A DNA stretch of 36,653 nt from NCBI GenBank assembly GCA_018054895.1, contig JAGPIQ010000009.1, positions 1 through 36,653 on the forward strand, given 5' to 3'. The position numbers were made by a program, and so were the translations under genes. This DNA is from Lutibacter sp. (GTDB taxonomy: Bacteria > Bacteroidota > Bacteroidia > Flavobacteriales > Flavobacteriaceae). Below, piece after piece: positions 26,147 to 35,047 of the stretch (position 1 is the first letter of the stretch; every line of letters begins with the position of its first letter). The notes beneath the pieces are model-generated. The model had not been told where the DNA came from. It searched no databases and saw only the letters and a list, made by a program, of their open reading frames with translations.

Positions 26147-27142
26147 TCAATAAAAGTCGCGTAATTTTAATATCTGCTCTTTGTTTCCTAATACAATTAA
26201 TCGTGTTCCTTTTTCCAATTTTGTTTTCGCATCTGGGTTAATGATATATTCACCTTCCACTGTTTTGTAACCAATAGCATTACACCCTGTTTTTTTTCGT
26301 AAATCTAAATCTAAAATTGTTTTTGAAATAAATTCAGCAGGTAAATCATCTATCAAAATTTCTTGCAAATTGGCTTCCACATCACCAGCAATAGTTAATC
26401 GGTCTACAAATTCCACTAAATCGGGCGTAACGACTAAGGAAGCCATATGTGCACCACCTAATTTATCTGGCATTATTACATTTGTTGCTCCAGCAAATTT
26501 TAATTTTCCATAAGAAGATTCATTGGAGGCACGGCTAATAATAGTAAAATCTTTATTAAATTGTCGAGCAGATAGCACTACAAATAAATTATCAGCATCA
26601 GAGGGCAAGGCCGTAATTAAGCTTTTCGCTCGTTCCAATCCTAGCTTTTTTAAATCATCATCATTGGTGGCATCACCTTCAACAAATAACACACCGTCTC
26701 TTTCCAAATCCTCAACTTCTTCTCTTCTTTTTTCAATAACAATACAGGGTTGGTTGAACTGTCTCAATTTTGCAACTGCTTGTTTCCCATTTCTCCCGTA
26801 ACCACAAACAACAGTATGATTTTTTAAATTATGAATTTCTTTTTGCACCCTTTTATCCTTTAAAATTTGAAAAATGTTTCTATTCGCAAAATATTCGGTT
26901 AATGCTGTAACAGAATATCCATAAACAACAATACTTAATAATATTAAAAAAATTGTAAATAACTTTTCAGTTTCATTGAGTTCATGTAGCGTACCAAAAC
27001 CTACTGTAGACATGGTAATTACTGTCATATATAAAGAATCAACCAATGATTCATTAGATATAAACATAAAACCACTAATTCCTATTGTTAGAACAGTGAT
27101 TAAAAGGAACATTGATATGTATAATTTCGATTTTGCGATCAT
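26147..27142 (-). CDS. Potassium channel with cytoplasmic RCK (TrkA-N/TrkA-C) domain
   Basis: 331 residues. Two membrane segments (about 7-29 and 61-81) flank a pore loop with selectivity filter TVGFG at 46-50. The RCK domain starts at HTVVCGYGRNGKQAV (GYGRNG at 114-119, Rossmann nucleotide site) and includes FVEGDATNDDDLKKLGLERA; a TrkA-C domain fills about 250-331. The design is that of ligand-gated bacterial K+ channels of MthK/Kch type, opened by Ca2+ or nucleotides. It is three bases after the PspC-like gene, so they form an operon and may both serve membrane-stress or turgor responses. The gated ligand is unknown. Confidence 0.92.
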   Translation of the reverse strand: MIAKSKLYISMFLLITVLTIGISGFMFISNESLVDSLYMTVITMSTVGFGTLHELNETEKLFTIFLILLSIVVYGYSVTALTEYFANRNIFQILKDKRVQKEIHNLKNHTVVCGYGRNGKQAVAKLRQFNQPCIVIEKRREEVEDLERDGVLFVEGDATNDDDLKKLGLERAKSLITALPSDADNLFVVLSARQFNKDFTIISRASNESSYGKLKFAGATNVIMPDKLGGAHMASLVVTPDLVEFVDRLTIAGDVEANLQEILIDDLPAEFISKTILDLDLRKKTGCNAIGYKTVEGEYIINPDAKTKLEKGTRLIVLGNKEQILKLRDFY

Positions 27143-27145
27143 AAA

Positions 27146-27373
27146 TTATAAATCAAAAACTGAATTGCGTTTGGTATAAATCATGTCTTTTAACCTTAAT
27201 AAAAATGCCAATGTTAAGTAAATTCCAAATGAAAACCCTAAGGTAATAAACGATAAATAAATAAAAAAAAGGCGAACATTGGATACACTTAATCCTAAAC
27301 GATCTGCAAACCTTGAAGATACTGCAAAGCCGTGACGTTCAAAAAAATGTCGTAAAGAATCAATCCAATTCAT
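27146..27373 (-). CDS. PspC domain protein
   Basis: 75 residues (MNWIDSLRHFFERHGFAVSS). A PspC-type segment (SSRFADRLGLSVSNVRLFFIY) is followed by a membrane segment (LSFITLGFSFGIYLTLAFLL) and a short basic tail. PspC proteins sit in the inner membrane in envelope-stress responses; this single-domain form has no PspA or PspB partner nearby. The ATG at 27373 was chosen over an earlier TTG-type start that lacks support. First gene of a two-gene unit with the K+ channel, divergent from uvrA. Confidence 0.85.
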   Translation of the reverse strand: MNWIDSLRHFFERHGFAVSSRFADRLGLSVSNVRLFFIYLSFITLGFSFGIYLTLAFLLRLKDMIYTKRNSVFDL

Positions 27374-27451
27374 AAGTTTAAATAAAACACCGCAATATAG
27401 CAATTTTCAAAATAAGATGCTGTCTATCCCTCTTTTTGTAGTACAATTTTT

Positions 27452-27459
27452 TAACTTTG
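27452..27459 (+). promoter_or_regulatory. -7 promoter element of uvrA
   Basis: TAACTTTG matches TAnnTTTG and lies 18 bases before the ATG at 27478. The nearest TTTG upstream (27435-27438) is only 13 bases away, shorter than usual, so the -33 element is unclear. Confidence 0.55.
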
Positions 27460-27477
27460 CTTTTTTCAAAATTTTAT

Positions 27478-30303
27478 ATGTCAAATCAGCAAGAATATAT
27501 TGAAGTATTAGGTGCGCGCGTTCACAATTTAAAGAATATTGATGTCCGAATTCCGCGTGAAAAATTGGTTGTTATTACAGGTTTAAGTGGAAGTGGAAAA
27601 TCGTCCTTGGCTTTTGATACTATTTATGCTGAAGGGCAAAGACGGTATATTGAAACTTTTTCAGCTTACGCACGTCAATTTTTAGGCGGATTGGAACGAC
27701 CTGATGTTGACAAAATTGATGGGTTGTCGCCTGTAATTTCCATTGAACAAAAAACAACCAATAAAAGCCCACGATCTACCGTAGGAACGATTACAGAAAT
27801 TTATGATTTTTTAAGATTACTGTATGCAAGAGCTGCTGATGCTTATTCGTACAATACTAATTTAAAAATGATTAGCTATACGGACGATCAAATAAATGAA
27901 CTTATTTTAGAAGAATTTGAAGGGGAAAAAATCAATATTTTAGCACCATTAATTAAATCTAGAAAAGGACATTACCGCGAATTATTTGAACAAATTGCCA
28001 AACAAGGTTTTATAAAAGTACGTGTTGACGGTGTTATAGTAGACATTGAAAAAGGAATGCGTTTGGACCGTTATAAAACGCACGATATTGAAATTGTAAT
28101 TGACAGATTACAGGTTTCTAAATCTTCTGAAAAAAGATTGAGCGAAACTATTGTAACCGCCTTATATTCAGGAGAAAATGTTTTAATGGTTTTAGAGCAA
28201 GGTGCAACTATTCCTCGTTATTTTAGTAGAGATTTAATGTGTCCTGAATCTGGTATTTCGTACCCAAACCCTGAACCGAACACCTTTTCATTCAACTCAC
28301 CAAAAGGTGCATGTGAAACCTGTAACGGATTGGGTAAAACACATAAAGTAAATGTTGATAAAATTATTCCAGACCCAAGTATATCCATAAAAAAAGGAGG
28401 AATTACACCCATTGGAGAACAAAAAAATACGTGGATTTTCAAGCAATTACAGTTAATTGCTGATCGTTATAAATTTCAATTAACAGATCCTATTTCTTCC
28501 ATTCCGAAAGAAGCCATTGATATTATTTTAAATGGTGGAAAAGAAAAATTTGAAATCATTTCAAAAACAGCTGGTATTACCCGCAATTATGAAATTGATT
28601 TTGAAGGAATTACGCATTTTATTGAAAATCAGTACAATTCAACGGAATCGACTTCCATAAAACGTTGGGCGAAAGACTTTATGGATCATATAGATTGTGA
28701 AACGTGTGGTGGAAAACGATTAAAAAAAGAAGCTCTTTTCTTCAAAATAAATGATAAAAATATTTCTGAATTAGCACAATTGGATATTGTAGAATTGGCA
28801 AAATGGTTTTCGAATATTGAATCGAAATTGTCCGATAAACAGCTTAAAATTGCTTCCGAAATTTTAAAAGAAATTAGAACCCGAATTCAATTTTTATTGG
28901 ATGTAGGCTTGGATTATTTAAGTTTAGACAGAAGTTCAAAATCGCTATCTGGTGGTGAAGCGCAACGCATTCGATTGGCAACTCAAATTGGATCGCAATT
29001 AGTTGGCGTATTGTATATTTTAGATGAACCAAGTATTGGATTGCATCAACGTGATAACGAAAAACTAATAAAATCACTGATTAATTTACGTGATATTGGA
29101 AATTCTGTAATAGTTGTAGAACACGACAAAGATATGATTGAAATGGCGGATTATGTGTTAGACATTGGTCCAGGAGCAGGAATTCACGGTGGAGAAATTG
29201 TAAGTGAAGGTACTTTTGATGAGTTAAAAACACACAATACGTTAACTGCAGCCTATTTAAATGGTTCTAAAAAAATAGAAATTCCAAAAGAACGCCGAAA
29301 AGGAAATGGACATACCATTACTTTAAAAGGCGCTACTGGAAATAACTTAAAAAACTTAAAAGTAGATTTTCCGTTAGGTCAATTAATTTGTGTAACAGGT
29401 GTTTCTGGAAGTGGAAAATCCACCTTAATTAATGAAACCCTCTACCCTATTTTAAATGCACATATTTACAATGGCGTAAAAAAACCAATGCCTTATGAAT
29501 CCATTACTGGATTAGAACATATAGATAAAGTAATCGACATTGACCAATCGCCTATTGGTAGAACACCACGCTCAAATCCAGCGACTTACACTGGTGTTTT
29601 TAGTGAAATTCGGAATTTGTTTTCACTAACAAGCGAAGCTTCCATAAGAGGTTATAAGCCAGGTAGATTTTCTTTCAATGTAAAAGATGGCCGTTGCGAA
29701 ACGTGCCAAGGTGGTGGAGTTCGCGTTATTGAAATGAACTTTTTACCGGATGTGCATGTGGAATGTGAAACCTGTCAAGGGAAACGCTTCAACAGAGAAA
29801 CGTTGGAAATTCGCTACAAAGGGAAGTCTATTTCTGATGTATTAAATATGACTATTGAAGAAAGCGTTCAGTTTTTTGAAAACATTCCAAAAATACATAG
29901 AAAATTAAAAACAATTGAAGATGTTGGCTTGGGCTATATAACACTTGGTCAACAATCTACAACACTTTCTGGTGGAGAAGCGCAACGGATTAAATTAGCT
30001 GCTGAACTTTCCAAAAAAGATACCGGAAATACTTTTTATATTTTAGATGAACCCACTACTGGTTTACATTTTGAAGACATCCGAGTTTTAATGCAAGTTT
30101 TAAACAAATTAGCCGACAAAGGCAATACTATTTTAGTAATTGAACACAACATGGATGTTATTAAATTAGCTGATTATATTATTGATATTGGTATGGAAGG
30201 CGGAAACAATGGCGGACAACTAATTTGCAAAGGAACTCCAGAAGAAATCATAAAAAATAAAAAAAGCTACACCGCTCAATTCTTGAAAAAAGAATTAAAT
30301 TAG
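27478..30303 (+). CDS. uvrA: Excinuclease ABC subunit A
   Basis: 941 residues, full length. It has two ABC ATPase halves: Walker A at 36-43 (GLSGSGKS) and 641-648 (GVSGSGKS), and signatures [12 protein letters not shown] and [12 protein letters not shown], each followed by LDEPS/LDEPT Walker B. It forms the UvrA2 damage scanner of nucleotide-excision repair. The C-terminal zinc module is intact (CETCQGGGV and CETCQGKRF). The N-terminal zinc module begins CPESG where CPxCG is usual, so only three cysteines remain there. The start at 27478 is used because the -7 element overlaps an earlier TTG. No other uvr gene is nearby; the next gene is a predicted nuclease-fold protein. Confidence 0.97.
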   Translation: MSNQQEYIEVLGARVHNLKNIDVRIPREKLVVITGLSGSGKSSLAFDTIYAEGQRRYIETFSAYARQFLGGLERPDVDKIDGLSPVISIEQKTTNKSPRSTVGTITEIYDFLRLLYARAADAYSYNTNLKMISYTDDQINELILEEFEGEKINILAPLIKSRKGHYRELFEQIAKQGFIKVRVDGVIVDIEKGMRLDRYKTHDIEIVIDRLQVSKSSEKRLSETIVTALYSGENVLMVLEQGATIPRYFSRDLMCPESGISYPNPEPNTFSFNSPKGACETCNGLGKTHKVNVDKIIPDPSISIKKGGITPIGEQKNTWIFKQLQLIADRYKFQLTDPISSIPKEAIDIILNGGKEKFEIISKTAGITRNYEIDFEGITHFIENQYNSTESTSIKRWAKDFMDHIDCETCGGKRLKKEALFFKINDKNISELAQLDIVELAKWFSNIESKLSDKQLKIASEILKEIRTRIQFLLDVGLDYLSLDRSSKSLSGGEAQRIRLATQIGSQLVGVLYILDEPSIGLHQRDNEKLIKSLINLRDIGNSVIVVEHDKDMIEMADYVLDIGPGAGIHGGEIVSEGTFDELKTHNTLTAAYLNGSKKIEIPKERRKGNGHTITLKGATGNNLKNLKVDFPLGQLICVTGVSGSGKSTLINETLYPILNAHIYNGVKKPMPYESITGLEHIDKVIDIDQSPIGRTPRSNPATYTGVFSEIRNLFSLTSEASIRGYKPGRFSFNVKDGRCETCQGGGVRVIEMNFLPDVHVECETCQGKRFNRETLEIRYKGKSISDVLNMTIEESVQFFENIPKIHRKLKTIEDVGLGYITLGQQSTTLSGGEAQRIKLAAELSKKDTGNTFYILDEPTTGLHFEDIRVLMQVLNKLADKGNTILVIEHNMDVIKLADYIIDIGMEGGNNGGQLICKGTPEEIIKNKKSYTAQFLKKELN

Positions 30304-30356
30304 GCGATATAATTCAATATAAGTTATTTTAAAATCATTTGATACAACAGATAGAA

Positions 30357-31298
30357 ATGGCAATTTTTGAAATAGATAAAGGTAAAGCAAAACGAGTGAG
30401 ATTGAGTGAGTTTAAATTAGAAAAGGACTTGCAAAAACTGATTGAAGGAAACTTGGAAACAATTTTTAACTGTCAACTTATTGCAACCGAATTTTCGACA
30501 GGGAATATTCACTCAGGAAGAATTGACACATTAGCCATTTCTGAAGATAATAACCCAGTAATTATTGAATATAAAAAAGTTGCTTCGTCTGACTTAATAA
30601 ATCAAAGTCTTTATTATCTTCATTGGATTAAAGACCATAAAGGAGACTTTCAAATTGCAGCAAACAGAACATTAGGAAAAGATGTTGATGTTGATTGGTC
30701 AGACATTAGAGTAATATGTTTAGCGCCTGAGTATAAAAAATACGACTTACACGCTGTTCAAGTAATGGGTGCAAACATTGAACTTTGGCAATACAAGACT
30801 TATAACAATGGAATTTTAAATATTGAAGAAGTTTACAAGCGAATCACTTCAACTTCAAACCAAATTTCAGAAAAATTAAATGCAAAAAACCCTATTATGG
30901 TTGAAGCTGGTAAAAAAGCAGCATTAACAAGAAAAACTGCAATATATACGCTTGAAGAACACTTTGAAAACCTTGATGACAGTATACTTGAATTATTTAA
31001 TACTGTTCGTGACTTTATTGTAACCATCGATAGTTCAATTGAAGAAACCCCAAAAAAAAATTACATTGCTTACAAAACAAGTCAAAACTTTGCTTGCGTA
31101 CAGACCTACAAGAAAAAGTTGACCATTTACCTGAAACTAAATCCCGATGAGGTACATCCAATGCCAAAACAAGGTCGAGATGTGAGAGAAATTGGTCACT
31201 ATGGAACTGGTGAATTTGAATTGACAATAAAAGACTTGAATGACTTTGAAGAAACAAAAAAATTAATAAATGAAGCTTATAAAAACATAGGTGGTTAA
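30357..31298 (+). CDS. PD-(D/E)XK nuclease-like protein with C-terminal DUF5655 domain
   Basis: 313 residues. In the N-terminal half Asp57 (GRIDTLAI) and Glu71-x-Lys73 (VIIEYKKV) give the D-(x)n-ExK layout of the PD-(D/E)XK fold, as in NucS/RecB-like and DUF91-type proteins. The C-terminal part (about 205-313: FNTVRDFIVTIDSSIEETPK, YKTSQNFACVQTYKKKLTIY, PDEVHPMPKQGRDVREIGHY) matches DUF5655. Predicted nucleic-acid enzyme or binding protein of unknown function; family members are scattered, often near mobile or defence genes, but here it stands alone after uvrA with a 53-base gap. The ATG at 30357 is preferred over a TTG at 30339. Nuclease activity is not proven. Confidence 0.78.
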   Translation: MAIFEIDKGKAKRVRLSEFKLEKDLQKLIEGNLETIFNCQLIATEFSTGNIHSGRIDTLAISEDNNPVIIEYKKVASSDLINQSLYYLHWIKDHKGDFQIAANRTLGKDVDVDWSDIRVICLAPEYKKYDLHAVQVMGANIELWQYKTYNNGILNIEEVYKRITSTSNQISEKLNAKNPIMVEAGKKAALTRKTAIYTLEEHFENLDDSILELFNTVRDFIVTIDSSIEETPKKNYIAYKTSQNFACVQTYKKKLTIYLKLNPDEVHPMPKQGRDVREIGHYGTGEFELTIKDLNDFEETKKLINEAYKNIGG

Positions 31299-31353
31299 CA
31301 AAAAAACGGACCACAATAAAAATTAAATTTCAACAAAGAAAACATACATATAT

Positions 31354-32064
31354 ATGACTCCAAATGAAGACAGACAAATAAGAGATAAATTTAAACAAAA
31401 AACGTGGAATGAAATAAGAACTAATGACTCTTGGGCCATATTTAAAATAATGGCAGAATTTGTGGAAGGTTTTGAACGTTTGGGTAAAATTGGTCCTTGC
31501 GTTAGTATTTTTGGATCTGCAAGAACAAAACCCGAAGATACATATTACAAACTTGCTGAAAGTATTGCTTTTGAATTAACACAAAACGGCTATGGTATTG
31601 TAACTGGTGGTGGTCCTGGAATTATGGAAGCTGGAAATAAAGGAGCAAATAGAGGAAAAGGAACGTCTGTTGGGTTAAATATCGATTTACCTTTTGAACA
31701 ACACGACAATCCTTATATTGACTCGGATAAAAGCTTGGATTTCGACTACTTTTTTGTTAGAAAAGTAATGTTTGTAAAATATTCTCAAGGATTTGTAGTA
31801 ATGCCTGGAGGATTTGGAACCATGGACGAGTTATTTGAAGCCATTACCCTTATTCAAACTCATAAAATTGGTAAATTTCCAATTGTCTTGGTCGGAAGAA
31901 AATTTTGGTCTGGCTTAATGGATTGGATAAAGAACACCCTTGTAGAAGAAGGAAATATTAGTTCGCAAGATTTAGATTTAATTTCCATTGTAGACACTGA
32001 AAAGGAAGTTTTAGATGTTATTAATACGTTTTATAAAAAATACAGCTTAACACCCAACTTTTAA
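31354..32064 (+). CDS. LOG family (TIGR00730) nucleoside 5'-monophosphate phosphoribohydrolase
   Basis: 236 residues. The Rossmann-like lysine-decarboxylase-like fold is marked by SIFGSARTKPED, VTGGGPGIMEAGNKGA and the signature MPGGFGTMDELFEAITL. LOG proteins cleave the N-glycosidic bond of nucleoside monophosphates, including cytokinin nucleotides, releasing base and ribose 5-phosphate. They are not lysine decarboxylases despite older annotations. The N-terminal 40-residue extension is typical of the longer bacterial group. Next gene follows after 13 bases. Confidence 0.92.
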   Translation: MTPNEDRQIRDKFKQKTWNEIRTNDSWAIFKIMAEFVEGFERLGKIGPCVSIFGSARTKPEDTYYKLAESIAFELTQNGYGIVTGGGPGIMEAGNKGANRGKGTSVGLNIDLPFEQHDNPYIDSDKSLDFDYFFVRKVMFVKYSQGFVVMPGGFGTMDELFEAITLIQTHKIGKFPIVLVGRKFWSGLMDWIKNTLVEEGNISSQDLDLISIVDTEKEVLDVINTFYKKYSLTPNF

Positions 32065-32077
32065 TTCCTATTATCTT

Positions 32078-34885
32078 TTGAAAAAATTAGTTTTAATATG
32101 TATTCTTTTAAGTGCCTTTAGTTTTAAATTGTGCGCTCAAAATAATAGTACCCAAATTTTTTCAATACTATCAACAAACTCTGATGAATTAAAGATCAAA
32201 CAGAAAATTGTTTATTACAATAAGTCTGACAGTGTTTTAAATGAAGTTTTTTTACACAATTGGCCAAACGCTTATAAAGATAAAAACACGCCATTAGCAA
32301 AACGATTTATTGAAAATTATTCCAAATCTTTTCACTTCACTAATGAAAAAAACAGAGGTTATGGAAAAATTATAAGCATATCAGCAGATTACAACGAAGC
32401 GGATTGGGAAATAACTGAAATTCAACCTGATTTGATAAAAATACCTCTAAGAAACGCCTTAAAGAAAGGGGAATCCGTTGTTATTGATGCTACATATATT
32501 GTTAAAATTCCACATAGTAAATTCACCAAATATGGAAGTGATAAAGACATCCTAAATCTGCGGTATTGGTATTTAATTCCTGCCATTTTTGATAACGGAT
32601 GGAAGAGTTACAGCAATTTGGATATGGATGACATGTATGTTGATTTGACTGATTATGATATCGATTTTGTAGTTCCTCCAAGTTATTTTTTAAATTCAGA
32701 TATTATTGAAAATTTGGATTCAACAAATGTTTTAAAACATTACACGTTAATTGGTAAAAACCATACCGATATTGAAATTAATATTTCTAAAGAAAATGAA
32801 TTTATTCAATTTGATACTAAGCCAATTCAAATTATCACAAATTTAAATTCTGAAAAATTAGAAATAACTGTTCAAGAATCGATTATAAATAGAGAATTAG
32901 AATTTCTAAAACATTATTTAGGCGAATATCCACATGAAAAACTTTTTATTAACAAAATTGAATATGATAAAAATCCAGTGTATGGATTCAATCAATTACC
33001 TGCGTTTTTAGCTGCCTTTTCAGATAGCTTCGAGTGGGATATTCAATTTTTTAAAATTCTTTCTCGGAAATACATTGATAATACATTGCTATTCAACCAA
33101 CGTGAAGATGCTTGGTTGGCTGATGGACTACAAACCTATTTAATGATGAAATACGTGGAGAAATTTTATCCAGATGTAAAGGCTATCGGAAATATTTCAA
33201 AAATTTGGGGAATTAAAGGATTTAATCTTTCAAAATTGAATTTTAATGACAAGTATCCTTTTGTATATCAATTTGCTTCACGAAAAAATTTAGATCAGGC
33301 ACTAACAACTCAAGCCGACTCGTTGTCAAATTTCAACAGAAAAATAGCAAACAAATTTAAAGCTGGTTTAGGGTTGAAATTTTTAGAAAATTATTTAGAA
33401 AAAGGCGTACTTGAAAATGGAATTAAAGAGTTTGCAGAAGACAATTCAGGAAAATTAACAAACAGCTATTCTTTCATTAAAAATATAAAAACGGAAAAAA
33501 AATTAACTTGGTTTGAACAAGATTACTTAACTACTTCAAAAAAAATAGACTATACTATTAAAAAGATTAAGGTCCGGAAAGATTCTATTGATGTTACCAT
33601 TTTAAATAAAAGGAATTTTACAGCTCCAATTCAATTATATGGCGTTAATGGAACTAAAATAAAATTTAAAAAATGGTTGACAGAAATTGATTCGATAACA
33701 ACTATTACAATTCCTAAAGACGGGTTTGATAAGCTTTCATTAAATTATGAATTTGAATTACCTGAATATAACTTAAAAAATAACTGGAAAAATGTTCATA
33801 AAAAATTATTGAATAGACCATTACAATTGAAGTTTTTAAAAGATGTTGAAAATCCTTATTACAATCAATTATTTTACACTCCTGTTTACCGCTTTAATTA
33901 TTATGATGGATTGGTTTTAGGAATGGCAATTTCAAACAAAACATTGTTAGATAAGAGTGTTCAATATAAAATAACCCCTTCTTATAGCACAAAAAGCAAT
34001 TCATTTTCAGGATCTTATTCACTTTCGTATGAATATTTACCAGAAGATAAAAAAATAAACAAATTTTTTATTGGAGCCGCCGGAAGTCATTACCACTACG
34101 CACCTGAATTAGGTTACAATTCATTTACTCCTTTTGCTTTATTAGAGTTTAAAAGAAAAAGTTTGAGAGATGTTGAAAGTAAAGTACTATTTACCTCATT
34201 AACAACTATTGATAGAGAACGATCTCCTACAATTTTTCAACATCCTGAAACTTCTAAATATTCTGTTTTTAATGTTGGTTTTGGATATTCAAAACCCGAT
34301 ATAATTGATGATATCCGTTTTTCGAGTGGGTTAGAAATTTCGAATAAATTTACCAAAGTTTCTTTTACCGCACAATTTAGAAAACTAACTGACGCTAATA
34401 GACAGTTTGATTTTCGCTTTTTTACAGGTGTATTTTTATCAAATAAAACGGAAACAGACTATTTTAGCTTTGCATTGGACAGGCCTACAGATTATTTATT
34501 TCAATATGAATATTTAGGACGTTCAGAAACAACCGGTTTTTTTAGTCAACAAGTTATTATTAATGAAGGTGGGTTTAAATCCAAATTACCTGTCCCATAT
34601 GCGAATCAATTCTTAACAACCTTAAATTCAAGCGTTGGATTATGGCGATGGTTTGAAGTCTACACAGATGTTGGTTTTGTTAAAAATAAAGATGAAAAAG
34701 TATATTTTGCCCACGAAAATGGTGTACGTTTAAATTTTATTCAAGATATTTTAGAAGTATATTTTCCTTTTCATAGCAATTTAGGATGGGAAATTGCCGA
34801 GCCTAATTACAGTTCTAAAATAAGGTTTGTTTTGGTTATAAATCCTAAACGAATATACAACTTTGTAAAACGTGGTTTTTATTAA
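32078..34885 (+). CDS. M1 aminopeptidase-like protein without a zinc site, with probable C-terminal beta-barrel
   Basis: 935 residues. The start is a TTG at 32078; the signal peptide (MKKLVLICILLSAFSFKLCA) begins exactly there and no ATG is available in frame. The N-terminal half follows M1 (gluzincin) architecture: an early sheet domain, then a helical region where HExxH-x18-E would stand. In its place are FKILSRKYIDN and WLADG (third zinc ligand replaced by Asp349), and HExxH occurs nowhere in the protein. From about residue 590 the sequence changes to alternating aromatic/polar strands (LYGVNGTKI earlier, then YTPVYRFNYYDGLVLGMAIS, FFTGVFLSNKTETDYFSFAL) ending in an aromatic residue (KRGFY), as for an outer-membrane barrel. 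Probably a catalytically dead binding module fused to a barrel. It lies 13 bases after the LOG gene. Confidence 0.72.
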   Translation: MKKLVLICILLSAFSFKLCAQNNSTQIFSILSTNSDELKIKQKIVYYNKSDSVLNEVFLHNWPNAYKDKNTPLAKRFIENYSKSFHFTNEKNRGYGKIISISADYNEADWEITEIQPDLIKIPLRNALKKGESVVIDATYIVKIPHSKFTKYGSDKDILNLRYWYLIPAIFDNGWKSYSNLDMDDMYVDLTDYDIDFVVPPSYFLNSDIIENLDSTNVLKHYTLIGKNHTDIEINISKENEFIQFDTKPIQIITNLNSEKLEITVQESIINRELEFLKHYLGEYPHEKLFINKIEYDKNPVYGFNQLPAFLAAFSDSFEWDIQFFKILSRKYIDNTLLFNQREDAWLADGLQTYLMMKYVEKFYPDVKAIGNISKIWGIKGFNLSKLNFNDKYPFVYQFASRKNLDQALTTQADSLSNFNRKIANKFKAGLGLKFLENYLEKGVLENGIKEFAEDNSGKLTNSYSFIKNIKTEKKLTWFEQDYLTTSKKIDYTIKKIKVRKDSIDVTILNKRNFTAPIQLYGVNGTKIKFKKWLTEIDSITTITIPKDGFDKLSLNYEFELPEYNLKNNWKNVHKKLLNRPLQLKFLKDVENPYYNQLFYTPVYRFNYYDGLVLGMAISNKTLLDKSVQYKITPSYSTKSNSFSGSYSLSYEYLPEDKKINKFFIGAAGSHYHYAPELGYNSFTPFALLEFKRKSLRDVESKVLFTSLTTIDRERSPTIFQHPETSKYSVFNVGFGYSKPDIIDDIRFSSGLEISNKFTKVSFTAQFRKLTDANRQFDFRFFTGVFLSNKTETDYFSFALDRPTDYLFQYEYLGRSETTGFFSQQVIINEGGFKSKLPVPYANQFLTTLNSSVGLWRWFEVYTDVGFVKNKDEKVYFAHENGVRLNFIQDILEVYFPFHSNLGWEIAEPNYSSKIRFVLVINPKRIYNFVKRGFY

Positions 34886-35014
34886 ATTTCTATAGAAATC
34901 GGAAATAATAACCACCGTAAGGTGTGAAATTCTTAATAAATCTACGTATTTTTAGCAAACCAATTATTTTATTCATTCATAAATTTCAAATTTTTATGTG
35001 TGGTATAATTTCAG

Positions 35015-35022
35015 TAAATTTG
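35015..35022 (+). promoter_or_regulatory. -7 promoter element of the 2-oxoacid dehydrogenase E1 gene
   Basis: TAAATTTG, a perfect TAnnTTTG match, 25 bases before the ATG at 35048. No clear -33 element at the usual distance. Confidence 0.6.
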
Positions 35023-35047
35023 CATACCAAAAATATCTAAAAAACTT

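Noticed and set aside
34930..34960. CACC-GTAA-GGTG mini-hairpin after the M1-like gene as a terminator
   Set aside because: Four-bp stem with no following U run; too weak to call (actual position about 34913-34924).
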